Positions 34,531 through 44,411 are shown, counted from the stretch's first letter. The stretch is DNA of 64,000 nt from Herpetosiphonaceae bacterium (GCA_026003835.1 BPHZ01000002.1:248001-312000), one strand, 5' to 3'. Program-made: numbers and translations. The notes: generated by a model from the sequence alone, not told the origin.

Positions 34531-35952
34531 CTATTGTCCCTCCGCTGGTGGGCTGCCGCGCTTGTGAAGCTGGAAGCCTTTGTCTGTGATGTCATACTCC
34601 CGGATGGCGAGGCTGTGTCCGCCGACGCGCTTTTTTAGCACCGTTATTGTGCGGATTAGCTGGTCGGCTCGCGCTTCATAGCGCAGCAGCAATTTATTGT
34701 CGGCGGCGCCGAACGGTGGAATCCCCGATGGAGCGCCGTAAAGGTTGAGCAGATTGGCAAGCTCCACGGTGATGATGCTGGTGACCCCGCGTGAGCGGAG
34801 TCTGCTCGAGAGAGCGGCCAGAAGCTCCGGCATACGTCCCATTTCTTCCGCCAGTATGCTGATGGGGTTAAATGGATCGATTAAGAGGCGCTGGATGCCG
34901 CGCTCCTCGATCGTTCGCTGCAACAGGTAGAACTCTTTATCGATAAGCAGCTCCAGTGGCGGCTGCCAGTGGATCGTAACGAGCCCCTGGTCGACCAGCT
35001 GATCTAGCTCTAACCCAACTCCCGCTGCCTGCTTGATCAGGCCTTCACCTGGCTGTTGAAACGACCAGACGAGCCCGGGTTCGCCCTGTCGCCCACCTTC
35101 GACGATGAAGTTCAAGCCCAGCAGGGTCTTTCCGGTGCCGGGCTCGCCCAGCAGCATGGTCATGCTCCCCTTTGGGAGTCCTCCCGCTAACAGCTGATCG
35201 ACCTCCGCCAGCCCCGTTTTTTTGCTGACATCGCCCCATAAGGTGGGTGTATGGTCTTTGAACGCCTCCAGTCGCGGGTAAACCATTACGCCTCGGCTGG
35301 CGATCTCGAAGAGATGCTGGCCTGTCACTGCGCCTGTCCCCCGCGATTTGAGCACCTCGATCTCGCGGATGTGGCGCTGCGCCTGGGTCTGGCGGTGCAT
35401 CATAATAACGGTATCGGTTAGTGTGTATTCAGGCCCGGATATGGAGTTGTCCGGATCGGAGTCGGCGACGAAAAGCCCCATACACGACATGAGCATCAGA
35501 TGGGTGTTCAGCTCAAAGAGAAACCGGCGGAAATCGATCTCGGTCGCCGCCAGTTTGCCTACGGCGCTCAGACCCTCGAAGATCAGCACATCCGCCCGCG
35601 GTGAGGAGATGAGCTGGCGGAGATCGTGGAGGCTTGGCAGTAGCCCTTGTTCGATAAAGAGGCGCGATGCGCTCAGGTAGTAGACCTTCGAGCCAACCAG
35701 AGCGGGATCGAAAAATTCGAAGCTTTCCAGATGGCTTAATAGCCGTTCGTGGCTTTCTGCCAGCGCTGTGACTGTAACGACCTGATGTCCCTTGCTGGCG
35801 ATATGAAAGCCGATCTGCTGGGTCAGGATTGTCTTGCCGGTTCCTGGCAGGCCGGTGACAACATGGATGCCATGTTTGAGTAGTCCGCCCTGAAGGATCT
35901 GATCCAGTCCAATGTCGCCGGTACTGAAGCGCTCAGTCTTGCGTCCTTCCAT
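34531..35952 (-). CDS. KaiC-like tandem RecA-type ATPase
   Basis: A 473-residue protein of two KaiC/RadA-like ATPase domains. Walker A motifs are GLPGTGKT at residues 34-41 and GEPGTGKT at about 270. The second domain begins KKTGLAEVDQLLAGGLPKGS, parallel to GDIGLDQILQGGLLKHG in the first. It is not a true clock protein by context, since kaiA and kaiB are absent. Such tandem proteins are often linked to histidine kinases or light/redox signalling, and a histidine kinase gene lies two genes upstream. Role unknown. Confidence 0.85.
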   Translation of the reverse strand: MEGRKTERFSTGDIGLDQILQGGLLKHGIHVVTGLPGTGKTILTQQIGFHIASKGHQVVTVTALAESHERLLSHLESFEFFDPALVGSKVYYLSASRLFIEQGLLPSLHDLRQLISSPRADVLIFEGLSAVGKLAATEIDFRRFLFELNTHLMLMSCMGLFVADSDPDNSISGPEYTLTDTVIMMHRQTQAQRHIREIEVLKSRGTGAVTGQHLFEIASRGVMVYPRLEAFKDHTPTLWGDVSKKTGLAEVDQLLAGGLPKGSMTMLLGEPGTGKTLLGLNFIVEGGRQGEPGLVWSFQQPGEGLIKQAAGVGLELDQLVDQGLVTIHWQPPLELLIDKEFYLLQRTIEERGIQRLLIDPFNPISILAEEMGRMPELLAALSSRLRSRGVTSIITVELANLLNLYGAPSGIPPFGAADNKLLLRYEARADQLIRTITVLKKRVGGHSLAIREYDITDKGFQLHKRGSPPAEGQ

Positions 35953-36025
35953 TCCTCACCCCCTCTGGCAGAGCGCCCATCGTTGTGTATAGCCGCAGAA
36001 GTGACGGTCTATCACTCGCTGTGCT

Positions 36026-37009
36026 TTACACATCTCTGTACCCGTTTGGGTGTCTGCGATGCCATTCCCACGCGCTGCTGATGATGCTTTCCAGGTCGGG
36101 GTAGCGCGGCTGCCAGCCAAGCTCGCGGCGGATGCGCTCCGCCGAAGCAACCAACACCGCGGGGTCGCCGGGCCGTCGTGGGCCGACGACGTACGGTATG
36201 GGATGGCCTGTGATGGTACGGGCGACATCGATGACCTGCTTGTTGCTGAAGCCATGCCCATTGCCGAGATTGTAGCTGCGGCTGCCCTGGTCGAGTGCTT
36301 TCAATGCCAAAATATGCGCCTGTGCCAGGTCGACGACGTGAATGTAGTCGCGGATACAGCTGCCGTCAGGTGTCGGGTAGTCGTCGCCGAAGAGTGTGAA
36401 GTGATCGCGCTTGCCGAGTGCGACGCTGAGAACCAGTGGGATAATGTGTGTCTCCGGTTCATGGTCTTCGCCGGTGCGCTCCGTCGCTCCCGCCGCGTTG
36501 AAGTAGCGCAGTGCGGCAAAACGGAGGCCATAGATGTGATCGTACCAGCGCAGCGCCCGCTCCAGCATATGCTTTGACTCGCCATAGGGCGATCCGGGAA
36601 CGATCGGCTGATCTTCGTCGATTGGGATACGCTCCGGCCTGTCGAAGAGGTTGGCGGTGGAGGAAAGAATAAAGCGGCCGACGTCATGGCGCACTGCCGC
36701 GGCCATTAAATTGACGCCGGTTATCACATTATCACGCAGGTAGAGCTCAGGGTGCTGTATCGATTCCCCAACCAGGGTGTGTGAGGCGAAATGCATAATG
36801 CCCTCAATGCTCCGGTGCGTTGTAAAAACTCGCTCCACAGCATCGGCATCGCGCAGATCACCCTCGACAAACATGGCGTCGGGATGCACTGCGGCGCGAT
36901 GCCCCTGGCTCAGGTTATCGAAGACCACAACCTCGTGGCCGGCCCGGATGAGCTCTTCTGTGGTGACGCTGCCGATGTAGCCGGCACCACCGGTTACAAG
37001 AATCTTCAC
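36026..37009 (-). CDS. galE: UDP-glucose 4-epimerase
   Basis: A 327-residue extended SDR. The NAD loop [27 protein letters not shown], the YxxxK-type [13 protein letters not shown], and [20 protein letters not shown] with HIIPLVL are all GalE hallmarks. It interconverts UDP-glucose and UDP-galactose. The start is a GTG at 37009 with CGGAGG upstream; the ATG at 37075 would add residues with no conservation. Two inverted repeats lie upstream at 37087-37182. Confidence 0.93.
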   Translation of the reverse strand: MKILVTGGAGYIGSVTTEELIRAGHEVVVFDNLSQGHRAAVHPDAMFVEGDLRDADAVERVFTTHRSIEGIMHFASHTLVGESIQHPELYLRDNVITGVNLMAAAVRHDVGRFILSSTANLFDRPERIPIDEDQPIVPGSPYGESKHMLERALRWYDHIYGLRFAALRYFNAAGATERTGEDHEPETHIIPLVLSVALGKRDHFTLFGDDYPTPDGSCIRDYIHVVDLAQAHILALKALDQGSRSYNLGNGHGFSNKQVIDVARTITGHPIPYVVGPRRPGDPAVLVASAERIRRELGWQPRYPDLESIISSAWEWHRRHPNGYRDV

Positions 37010-37086
37010 AGATACCTCCGCAGGAAGCCCACACGCTGTAGCGGTGGGAGGAATGCAGCCAAGGTTATGATACATTGGTTACGAGT

Positions 37087-37182
37087 TTGCAAGGAAGCCG
37101 CACATTCCTTGCAATCAACCTGTGCTAGACTTCGTGGGTGCAAAGACACTCGCGCATGTACACGCGAGCAACGGTTCGCACC
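37087..37182 (-). other. two strong inverted repeats between histidine kinase and galE
   Basis: First: TTGCAAGGAA (37087-37096) / TTCCTTGCAA (37105-37114), a perfect 10-bp arm with an 8-nt spacer. Second: CTCGCG (37149-37154) / CGCGAG (37163-37168) nested within GGTGC (37137-37141) / GCACC (37178-37182). Neither is followed by a clear U-run on the minus strand. They could be an operator, a weak terminator of the kinase gene or a structured galE leader. Confidence 0.6.
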
Positions 37183-37259
37183 TTTCCAACGCAAGGGAGG
37201 AGAGAGAAGCTTTCCATCTTCTCGTTTGCTGCGCGGTCGCACTGCTATCTGGCCTGGCC

Positions 37260-39212
37260 TTACTCATCGGCTGGCGCTGATGCCGGAAAGCGCAAGGTGG
37301 CTCTGCTCCATCCATCTCGCCGATCGAAGTTGAAACTACCGTGCAGGTCTTTGGTAACGAGGGTTTCGATGATCTGCAATCCTAGTCCCTGGCTCTTGTT
37401 GTGCCTCTCGCGCCGGATGCCCGGCCCATCATCACGTACCTGCACCAGCACCGTCGCATCCTCACGCCAGGCGTCGATCCCGATGGTTCCCCCCTGTTCG
37501 GCAATGCCATGGTGCAGGGCGTTGGAGATCAGCTCGTTCATCACCAGCGCCAGGGTCGTCGCCTCGCGCGAAGCGACCGCGACAGGGACGCCGGTTACTT
37601 CAAAGTGCACCGGCACCTCGCCCACCAGGCCAACCCGGATGTTGTCGACGATCTGCCTGGCGATAGCTTGAATCGTTGTCACGCCGATATCTTCGCGGCA
37701 GAGCAGGTTGTGGACGACGGCGATCGCCTGGATGCGGCTGACGCTTTCCTCAAGCGCCAAGCGCCCGGGTGTGCCCGGATTTAGCCGGCGTGCCTGGAGC
37801 TGGAGCAGTGATGAGATTGTTTGCAGGTTGTTGCGCACGCGGTGATGCATCTCTTGCAGCAGGGTCGATTTGATCGTCAGCGAGCGCCGAACCGCTTCGT
37901 AGAGCCGGGCGTTTTCCATCGCAATGGCTGCCTCGTCGGCGAAGGTGCTCAACAACTGGACCTGCTCGTAGTCGAAGTGGCGCGCCTCGCGCGTCAACAG
38001 GCACAAAGCCCCTCGTATCTCGTCGCCGGCGCGCAGCGGGATGCAGAAGATCGAGTGGAAGCCCTCTCTGTAGGCTAGTTCGGCCAGTTCAGGGAAGCGT
38101 TCATCGACATAGGTGTTCAGGACTGCGATTGGGCGCCGCTCTCTGAGCACCTTCTCAATAAAGCGCTCGATGCCGCTGGAGCTGCCCGGGCCCCAACTGG
38201 CGACGAGCCGCGGCGCTCCGCCCTCGACTTGCTGAAAGATATCCGCCCGATCGGCGCGACCCAGCAGGACAGCCTGCTCCGCGATCATCCACAGCAAGCT
38301 GTCGGGATCGAGCGTTGCGGCCAGCGCTGCCGTTACCCGCTGCAGCGTCGTCAACTCGCGAATCTTCTGATGCAGCCGTTCGTCGGTCTGCTGAAACAGC
38401 TGTGCGTTGGCAATGGAGAAGGCAAGTTCGCCGGCGACGACCTCCAGGTAAGCGATCTCTTCAGGCGTAAACTCGCGCGGTCCTTTGGTCTGGATGCTGA
38501 TAACCCCCTGCAAACGCTCGACGGTCATCTGTAAACGCTGTGCGGTGAAGAGCAGGATCGGCACGCATAAGATCGAGAGGTACTCATCCTCATGCAGGCT
38601 TGGGATCGTTCTAAAGCGCGAGTCCTTGCGCACGTCGGCGACGGCAATTGGCCTGCCAATCTCTGCAGCCTGTCCGGTGATGCCTGTGCCCGGCGGAAAG
38701 CTGAGCGTATTGATCATCGCCGGGTTGAGGCCGTAGGTCGCGCGCAGACGCAGCACATGCTCGGCCTGCTCATAAAGGTAGATCGAGCAAACCTCGACGT
38801 TCATCACCTCGGCGACGATCTCGACCACTGCCTGGAGCGAGGCCTCAAGGTCCAGCGTCGAGTTTGCAGCGCTGATCACGCGATGCAGACCATCCAGCTC
38901 AAGGACTAAGCGGATGAGATGGTTATCCCATTCGCGCGTCTGCTCTTCTTCGCGCGCCGAGGAGTAGCCCATCAGCAGCTCTGTAATCACATCTGCTGCC
39001 GCGAGCGATGTCCTGGCCGCGGCTTGTAACCCCGCCTCGGTCAGCTGCTGTGGCGGTCGAGCTTGCAGCATCCAGTCACGGCCCAGGAGTCGTAGCCGTG
39101 CGTTCCTGGTCTCTATGTCTGGATCCTGAAGAATTGTTTCGACAGTACTGATCAGTGTTGTCGGCGTGATATCGATATCCGGCATACGTGTACCGGGTTG
39201 AGGTGTTGTCAT
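37260..39212 (-). CDS. GAF-domain sensor histidine kinase (HisKA_2 type)
   Basis: A 650-residue soluble kinase. Two GAF domains follow one another at about residues 105-265 and 285-430 (EVCSIYLYEQAEHVLRLRA, FPPGTGITGQAAEIGRPI; later FIEKVLRERRPIAVLN). Next comes the HisKA_2 dimerisation helix, LQEMHHRVRNNLQTISSLLQ, with the phospho-acceptor His at about 456-457, and then HATPase_c with ELISNALHHG and GLGLQI. No transmembrane helix is seen, so it senses a cytoplasmic signal. No response regulator is adjacent. The start at 39212 was chosen over a 33-residue extension rich in Cys/His/Phe. Confidence 0.92.
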   Translation of the reverse strand: MTTPQPGTRMPDIDITPTTLISTVETILQDPDIETRNARLRLLGRDWMLQARPPQQLTEAGLQAAARTSLAAADVITELLMGYSSAREEEQTREWDNHLIRLVLELDGLHRVISAANSTLDLEASLQAVVEIVAEVMNVEVCSIYLYEQAEHVLRLRATYGLNPAMINTLSFPPGTGITGQAAEIGRPIAVADVRKDSRFRTIPSLHEDEYLSILCVPILLFTAQRLQMTVERLQGVISIQTKGPREFTPEEIAYLEVVAGELAFSIANAQLFQQTDERLHQKIRELTTLQRVTAALAATLDPDSLLWMIAEQAVLLGRADRADIFQQVEGGAPRLVASWGPGSSSGIERFIEKVLRERRPIAVLNTYVDERFPELAELAYREGFHSIFCIPLRAGDEIRGALCLLTREARHFDYEQVQLLSTFADEAAIAMENARLYEAVRRSLTIKSTLLQEMHHRVRNNLQTISSLLQLQARRLNPGTPGRLALEESVSRIQAIAVVHNLLCREDIGVTTIQAIARQIVDNIRVGLVGEVPVHFEVTGVPVAVASREATTLALVMNELISNALHHGIAEQGGTIGIDAWREDATVLVQVRDDGPGIRRERHNKSQGLGLQIIETLVTKDLHGSFNFDRRDGWSRATLRFPASAPADE

Positions 39213-39312
39213 GGGCCTCTGAATTTCCTTACTCCTGTTGCCGTGCCTTTGTGAGCAAAAGGGAGTGGAATGACAGCAAAAAAAGCCTTTGTAATTTCCA
39301 TGATACCACACT

Positions 39313-41073
39313 CTAGGGTTCTGCTGTACAGGCTACCGCGTCTGCCCAGAGCTTACCTCCCGGTGTTCCGTCGCTGTCGCGCAGCTCGATGCGCCCAAGT
39401 TGACCCGCCGTGAAGGTGTAGGCCCCCAGGTTAGCCCAGCTTCCGGCCATGCTGCCCTGATCGATTGTGACACTGGCTGTACCGCTCGCCGCTGTGATGT
39501 GATATGTGGCGGTGCCGGCGCCGGCGGCGCTGCTGGGGAGGAAGGCGTAGCAGCGATAGCGGCCGTTTGCGGGGAGCGCCGGTCGCCAGATGATCAACGC
39601 CTCCGGGGTTTCCGCTTGCCCGTATGTGAAGTGTGCGCCGCCGTTGTTGCCGTCGGCGGATCGATACCATCCGTTGCCGACGAGGAGCGTCGTCGCCGGG
39701 TCGCCGTCGTCGGCAATGCTTGCGCCCGGCGGCAGTGGACAGGGGCTGGCCTGATCGAGCCAGAGCCAGGCGCTGCGGGCGCCCGCTGGGTGCCGCTCCC
39801 AGGGGTCCTGCTCCGGCCCGCACCAGCCGTAGGGATCGATATCACGGCCCAGGCGCTGGACGCCAAAGTGAAGGTGTGGCCCGGTGGCGCAGCCTGTGGC
39901 GCCGCTTTCGCCAAGCAGCGCTCCGGCTTCGACCTCGTTGCCGGCTGCGACGGCGATGCTGCGCAGATGCCAGTAGAGTGTGCGGTAGCCGCCCTCATGC
40001 TCGATGACGACGACGCCCGCAGGAGTGGCGCACTCGTTGTCCATTGTCCCGGCAAAGAGGATGTATCCCGGGGCCGCTGCTCTGATTGGTGTCCCCTCGG
40101 GCATGGTATAGTCCCAGCCGTTATGCCCGTCGTAGCCTAGCCCTTCGCCGCCTGGCCCGCCGAGGACGACGCCGTTCTGCTCGAAGATCGGATAGCTGTG
40201 GTCGAAGCGCGCAGTGGCTGGATAGAGGCCATTGAAGGGGCGTACCAGGAAGGGCGTATCTGGAGTGTCTACCCCATACGGCCTGCGAGGGTCGCCAAAG
40301 CGGCGCTTGAACATCGCCCGAAATGATCCGGTGGCGCTGCTTAGAAGCTGTTGAAGCTGCCGACGATCGGCATCCTGTACCAGAACGTTGAGCAGCGCAT
40401 AGGAGGATTGATCGATATCCGGCGGTACAAGGTAGACGAAGCCATCGGCAAGTGTGAGCGTTATCGCCGGGGGTTGGTGGAGGCCGCTGCGTAGCTCCCG
40501 TGCCAGCTGAGCGATTGTGCGTGCCCGTTCCGCGCTGTCCTGGAGCGCTGCTGTCTTACTGAGCGGAACTGTCCCACCCTGAATCGGCTCCTGAAGTTCA
40601 AGCAACACAATGAGCACCTGTGGGTTGATGCCCCAGCGGAGCCCCTGGCCGGCGATTGTTTCCGCAAGTAGCCGCCGGCCGCCCGGTTGATCGATACGTT
40701 CCGCCAGTGGGCGCTTCGCCAACTCGTCCTCTACCTCGGCAACGCCAAAGCGAGGGCTCCAGCGTAGTCTATCGGCGTCGATCAGCAGCGGTCGAGTGGG
40801 GATGTTCTCCGGTGCTGCGGCAATGCGTCCGGTGATTGTGGGCCTGGGCCGCTGCTCCTCAGCCGCGCTACCCACCCGTGCTCTCTGCTGCGGCTGTGTC
40901 CGGCTGAAGAACACCGGCCAAACCAGCGGCAGGATGAGCAGTAAGACGAGGTTGACGAGGAGCAGGACGACCATCGGCCTGGGCATGTCAGCCCAGGGTA
41001 GGACCGCTACTTTGATGCCTGCAACGCGCCGGGAGGGATACCGGCGCCGCAAGAACGTCTCTCGGTCCGCCAT
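39313..41073 (-). CDS. M23 family metallopeptidase with C-terminal golvesin-like domain
   Basis: A 586-residue membrane-anchored cell-wall enzyme. One helix at about residues 33-55 (VVLLLVNLVLLLILPLVWPV) anchors it, with the rest outside. The middle part resembles a lytic or helical domain (QVLIVLLELQEPIQGG). The LytM/M23 catalytic part has GHNGWDYTMPEGTP (His and Asp ligands) and GPHLHFGV. The last 120 residues match golvesin-type carbohydrate-binding modules (GNGWYRSADG, RYRCYAFLPSS). It should cut peptidoglycan cross-links. The start follows GGAGGAAACC. Confidence 0.9.
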   Translation of the reverse strand: MADRETFLRRRYPSRRVAGIKVAVLPWADMPRPMVVLLLVNLVLLLILPLVWPVFFSRTQPQQRARVGSAAEEQRPRPTITGRIAAAPENIPTRPLLIDADRLRWSPRFGVAEVEDELAKRPLAERIDQPGGRRLLAETIAGQGLRWGINPQVLIVLLELQEPIQGGTVPLSKTAALQDSAERARTIAQLARELRSGLHQPPAITLTLADGFVYLVPPDIDQSSYALLNVLVQDADRRQLQQLLSSATGSFRAMFKRRFGDPRRPYGVDTPDTPFLVRPFNGLYPATARFDHSYPIFEQNGVVLGGPGGEGLGYDGHNGWDYTMPEGTPIRAAAPGYILFAGTMDNECATPAGVVVIEHEGGYRTLYWHLRSIAVAAGNEVEAGALLGESGATGCATGPHLHFGVQRLGRDIDPYGWCGPEQDPWERHPAGARSAWLWLDQASPCPLPPGASIADDGDPATTLLVGNGWYRSADGNNGGAHFTYGQAETPEALIIWRPALPANGRYRCYAFLPSSAAGAGTATYHITAASGTASVTIDQGSMAGSWANLGAYTFTAGQLGRIELRDSDGTPGGKLWADAVACTAEP

Positions 41074-41176
41074 ATGGTTTCCTCCGGTCGGTTTCCTTGG
41101 CCTCTATCATACCCCGTCCTGTGAGGCTTTGCGATAACTCTTGATGACAAGGGGATGAACAGGCACTGCCCGGCCG

Positions 41177-42373
41177 CTAGCTACGCAGACGTTTTTTCAC
41201 GATGCTCTCGTCCCACTCCAGGTATGACACAACAACGCCAATGATTGCGCCTCCCACACCGCCGCCAATCATCATCCGCACGAGATCGGGCGCGAATGGC
41301 AGCGCGAGCCAGGAGGAGATCATCGTCCCGCTACCGATCGCTCCGCCGATGATTGCGGCAATGATTCCAATGATGCTGCCCGGAGCAAACAGCAGCTCCC
41401 AGCCGATCATCAGTGCGGCGATTAGCATCCCTCCCAGAATACCCCCAACGATCCACTCCGCCCCAACAAATGATGCGCCGAATCCACCGATGACCGCGCC
41501 GGCGGCAAGGCGCGAGTCCAACCGTAGCGCCGGCATCTCATACCATAATCCGCCGATGGCAAGCATGGCGCCCGTTGCCAGCCCAACGAGCAGGCTGTGC
41601 AAGAATCCCGGCTCCCATCCGGCTAGCTCTGCTAGACAGAAGCTTATCGCCAAGGCTGTAACCACCCCAAGCAATCCCATCAGCGCAGCTGAGAATTTGC
41701 GATCGAAGCGCGCGCTCAGGACATCGATCTCCTCGCTGCGGCCTGCCACCAGCGCACGCTCCACATCGCTGTAGATCTCGCAGTCCTCGAACGAGCCGTT
41801 ACCTTCGTTTGAGATGTCGTCGTAGATCTGGCAGCGTCTGGCTGTGAGGGCGCTATCCCGGGCGATAGCGAAACCGGCATGGCTGTTGCCGAAGGTTTTG
41901 CACTCTTCTACCAGCCCGTCAGCGCCTCCAAAGACCACAATGCCCCCGCCTTTTCCATGATGGATCAGGCAGCGCCGCACGATTGGTTTGTCCTGCCTTG
42001 CGTGGATGGCGATACAGGCCAGTGACTCGCAGGCAATATCGCAGTCTTCAAGAACGAGCCGTCCCATAGGGATGTCGACGGCGTGAAACGCCTGCCCTTG
42101 AGGCATGCTCCCGCCGCGTAGGGTAAGCCCTCGCACCAGAGCCTGCTCCGCCCGCATGGTGATACAGCTTGCCGCGCTGCTGCTCAGGATGATCTTGTCG
42201 CGCGGCCCATCGCCAATCAGGGCTACCGGCTTGTCGATAACCAGGCTTTCATCGTACTGACCCGGCCTGATCAGGATGCGCGCCCCCGGCTGAGCGGCGT
42301 CGAGCGCGGCGGCGATTGTGCGGTAGGTGTTGGGGTCCTGCTGAGAGACGATCAGGGTGGCGGATGCTGGCAT
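41177..42373 (-). CDS. right-handed beta-helix repeat protein with C-terminal membrane domain
   Basis: A 398-residue two-part protein. Residues of about 1-220 are parallel beta-helix repeats of the pectin lyase/NosD type (TYRTIAAALDAAQPGARILI, RPGQYDESLVIDKPVALIGD). From about residue 235 on there are several Gly/Ala/Ile-rich membrane helices (LMGLLGVVTALAISFCLAEL, GIIAAIIGGAIGSGTM). No signal peptide precedes the helix part, so the beta-helix is probably cytoplasmic and tethered. Similar beta-helix segments occur in signalling proteins of Chloroflexota and Planctomycetes. Function unknown. GGGAGGATC precedes the ATG. Confidence 0.75.
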   Translation of the reverse strand: MPASATLIVSQQDPNTYRTIAAALDAAQPGARILIRPGQYDESLVIDKPVALIGDGPRDKIILSSSAASCITMRAEQALVRGLTLRGGSMPQGQAFHAVDIPMGRLVLEDCDIACESLACIAIHARQDKPIVRRCLIHHGKGGGIVVFGGADGLVEECKTFGNSHAGFAIARDSALTARRCQIYDDISNEGNGSFEDCEIYSDVERALVAGRSEEIDVLSARFDRKFSAALMGLLGVVTALAISFCLAELAGWEPGFLHSLLVGLATGAMLAIGGLWYEMPALRLDSRLAAGAVIGGFGASFVGAEWIVGGILGGMLIAALMIGWELLFAPGSIIGIIAAIIGGAIGSGTMISSWLALPFAPDLVRMMIGGGVGGAIIGVVVSYLEWDESIVKKRLRS

Positions 42374-42703
42374 AATGATCCTCCCAGTTGCTGTGTGATC
42401 TCTATGCTCAGTGTAGCAGCTCACCTGCTGTCCGGTCCACTACAATGACTGGAAAAAACTGTACGCCGGCTCAGGATAGGCGTATTGGGAAGCTGTGGTA
42501 CAATAGCTGCGGTATGAGTAACGGTGAATCACAACCTATTCAATTGATGGCCTAGGGTCGGGACTTCCTCCTCTCCTGCCTCTCCTCTGCTGGGCGGGGA
42601 TTCCCGCCCGTCGCCACACGTGTGTCTTTCGGCATTGGAAGCGTTTACTCGGCGTGCGGTTATGCCCTATGTCGGGCTGCGGCTGTCGCAGGGGAGGGAT
42701 TCT
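42374..42703 (+). promoter_or_regulatory. divergent intergenic region with long mgtE leader
   Basis: An extended -10 box TGGTACAAT (TACAAT at 42499-42504) points toward mgtE and leaves a leader of about 190 nt. The leader contains a perfect hairpin GGGCGGG (42592-42598) / CCCGCCC (42603-42609) with a GATT loop, and pyrimidine-rich runs before it. MgtE genes are often under Mg2+-responsive leaders, but the conserved M-box elements were not found. Confidence 0.5.
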
Positions 42704-44068
42704 ATGACCAAGACTATCAATCTGCGCGCGATTCGAGCCGAAGTCGGCGAGTGGCTGGAAGCCGGCGAGGTGTCCCAGGCTGTGCAGCTGATTGCATCGC
42801 TGCACCCAGCCGACGGCGCGGAGGTGCTCTCTGAGTTTCAGCCCGAGCTGGTCCAGCTGATCCTGCGCCATCTCGATCCTGAGTATGGGGCCAGTCTGCT
42901 GGCAGAGCTTGACCGGCAGGATCAGGTCACTGTTGTGAGCCTGATGGAGCCGGAGATTCTCTCGGATATCCTCGACGAGATGGCGCCCGATGATGCCGCC
43001 GATCTCCTGGGCGAGTTGGAGCCGGAGCAGGTTGCAGCGGCGCTGGAGACGATGGAGGAGGCGGATGAGGTCCGCGAGCTGCTAAGCTACGACAAAGAGT
43101 CGGCTGGCGGCCTGATGAGCCCGCATATTGTCACCCTGCGTGATAGTCTTACCTCCCGGCAGGCTATCGACTTCCTGCGCCGTGTCAAGCCCGAAGAAGA
43201 TACTGTCTATTACCTGTTTGTTGTTGACGGCAATGACCGGCTTGTCGGCGTGGTTAGCCTGCGACAGCTGGTGATCGCCGACCCCAGGACAATCCTCTCG
43301 GACATTATGAAGCGCGATGTGATTGCGGCGACGGTCGATACCGATCAGGAGGAGTGTGCCAGGCTCCTGGCCCGCTATGACCTGCTTGCGCTGCCTATTG
43401 TTGACCGCGAGAACCGCATCGTCGGCGCTGTTACCGCCGATGATATTATCGATGTCATCGAGGAGGAGGCGACCGAGGATATCTACCGTCTGGCGAATCT
43501 CGACGTCGAGGAGAATGTTGAAGACTCGTTGTTCAGCTCGGCCAGGCGGCGCCTGTTCTGGCTGCTCGTCAACCTTCCGACGGCCATTCTGGCCGGATGG
43601 GTCGTCAGCCGCTTTCAGGATACTGTCGATCGCCTGGCAATCCTGGCGTCGTTTATGCCAATTGTGGCAGGCATGGGCGGCAACGCCGGTATTCAGACGT
43701 TGACACTGATTGTGCGATCGATTGCGCTTGGCGAAGTTGAGCCGGGGGAGGGCCTGCGTGCCCTCAGCCGCGAGATGACGATCGGGGCCTTCAATGGCCT
43801 GGTCGTCGGCGGCGCGATCGCGCTCCTTGGCGTTGTCTGGCAGAGTAACCCGATGCTGGGTCTGATTGCGGGCGCCGCAATGCTGCTCAACCTGATTGCG
43901 GCGGCGGTGGCGGGGACCGTCGTACCACTGACTCTCAAGCTGTTCCGGGTTGACCCTGCGCTGGCCTCGGGTGTGATTGTGACAACGGTGACGGATGTGA
44001 CAGGCTATACTTGCCTGCTGGGTCTGGCAACGCTGCTGCTCTCGGCGCTAGAGCGGGCCGGCCCCTAA
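42704..44068 (+). CDS. mgtE: magnesium transporter MgtE
   Basis: A 454-residue Mg2+ channel. The N-terminal superhelical domain has LHPADGAEVLSEF and MAPDDAADLLGELE. Then come two CBS domains (DEVRELLSYDKESAGGLMSP begins the linker) and five C-terminal helices with ASFMPIVAGMGGNAGIQTL, the pore signature. Residues in the N and CBS domains bind Mg2+ to close the channel. The start at 42704 follows GGGGAGGG; a GTG at 42620 in the same frame is less likely. Confidence 0.96.
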   Translation: MTKTINLRAIRAEVGEWLEAGEVSQAVQLIASLHPADGAEVLSEFQPELVQLILRHLDPEYGASLLAELDRQDQVTVVSLMEPEILSDILDEMAPDDAADLLGELEPEQVAAALETMEEADEVRELLSYDKESAGGLMSPHIVTLRDSLTSRQAIDFLRRVKPEEDTVYYLFVVDGNDRLVGVVSLRQLVIADPRTILSDIMKRDVIAATVDTDQEECARLLARYDLLALPIVDRENRIVGAVTADDIIDVIEEEATEDIYRLANLDVEENVEDSLFSSARRRLFWLLVNLPTAILAGWVVSRFQDTVDRLAILASFMPIVAGMGGNAGIQTLTLIVRSIALGEVEPGEGLRALSREMTIGAFNGLVVGGAIALLGVVWQSNPMLGLIAGAAMLLNLIAAAVAGTVVPLTLKLFRVDPALASGVIVTTVTDVTGYTCLLGLATLLLSALERAGP

Positions 44069-44101
44069 TGTGCCGTTGGATCAAAAAAGCCTTGCTCGGG
44101 A

Positions 44102-44305
44102 CTACCGGATCTGGCTCGCCTGGCGAATACGGAGGTCGAGGATCGAAAGTTCAAGCTGGTCGAAGACAAGCGTCAGAATCTGGTCGATGGATGTTGAGAG
44201 GTCGGCTCCCGGCTCGGTGACAAGCTCGATGTAGGCCTGTTGCAGCCGGGCCGTGTTGCGGGATTCGGGGCCAACAACGGAGCCATCGCGGTCAAGAATA
44301 AGCAT
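44102..44305 (-). CDS. small hypothetical protein
   Basis: A 67-residue frame with AGAGGAGA eight bases before its ATG, located 106 bp downstream of a PAS histidine kinase on the same strand. It begins MLILDRDGSVVGPESRN and has an acidic middle and a basic end. No family recognised. Good ribosome-binding site but no other support. Confidence 0.4.
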   Translation of the reverse strand: MLILDRDGSVVGPESRNTARLQQAYIELVTEPGADLSTSIDQILTLVFDQLELSILDLRIRQASQIR

Positions 44306-44411
44306 GGCCGGTCTCCTCTGAATATGCTCCTGTCTTTTGTTTGGATATGTGAATTATTGCACAAGCTATATACGCTGTCAAGCAGCGATTCTGACGCACT
44401 TGTTGCTGGCA

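Noticed and set aside
34531..35952. Circadian clock gene kaiC
   Set aside because: Tandem KaiC-like domains are present, but kaiA and kaiB are absent from the neighbourhood and many such proteins are unrelated to clocks.
42511..42703. M-box (ykoK) magnesium riboswitch before mgtE
   Set aside because: The conserved M-box core segments could not be found by eye, although a leader with a hairpin exists.
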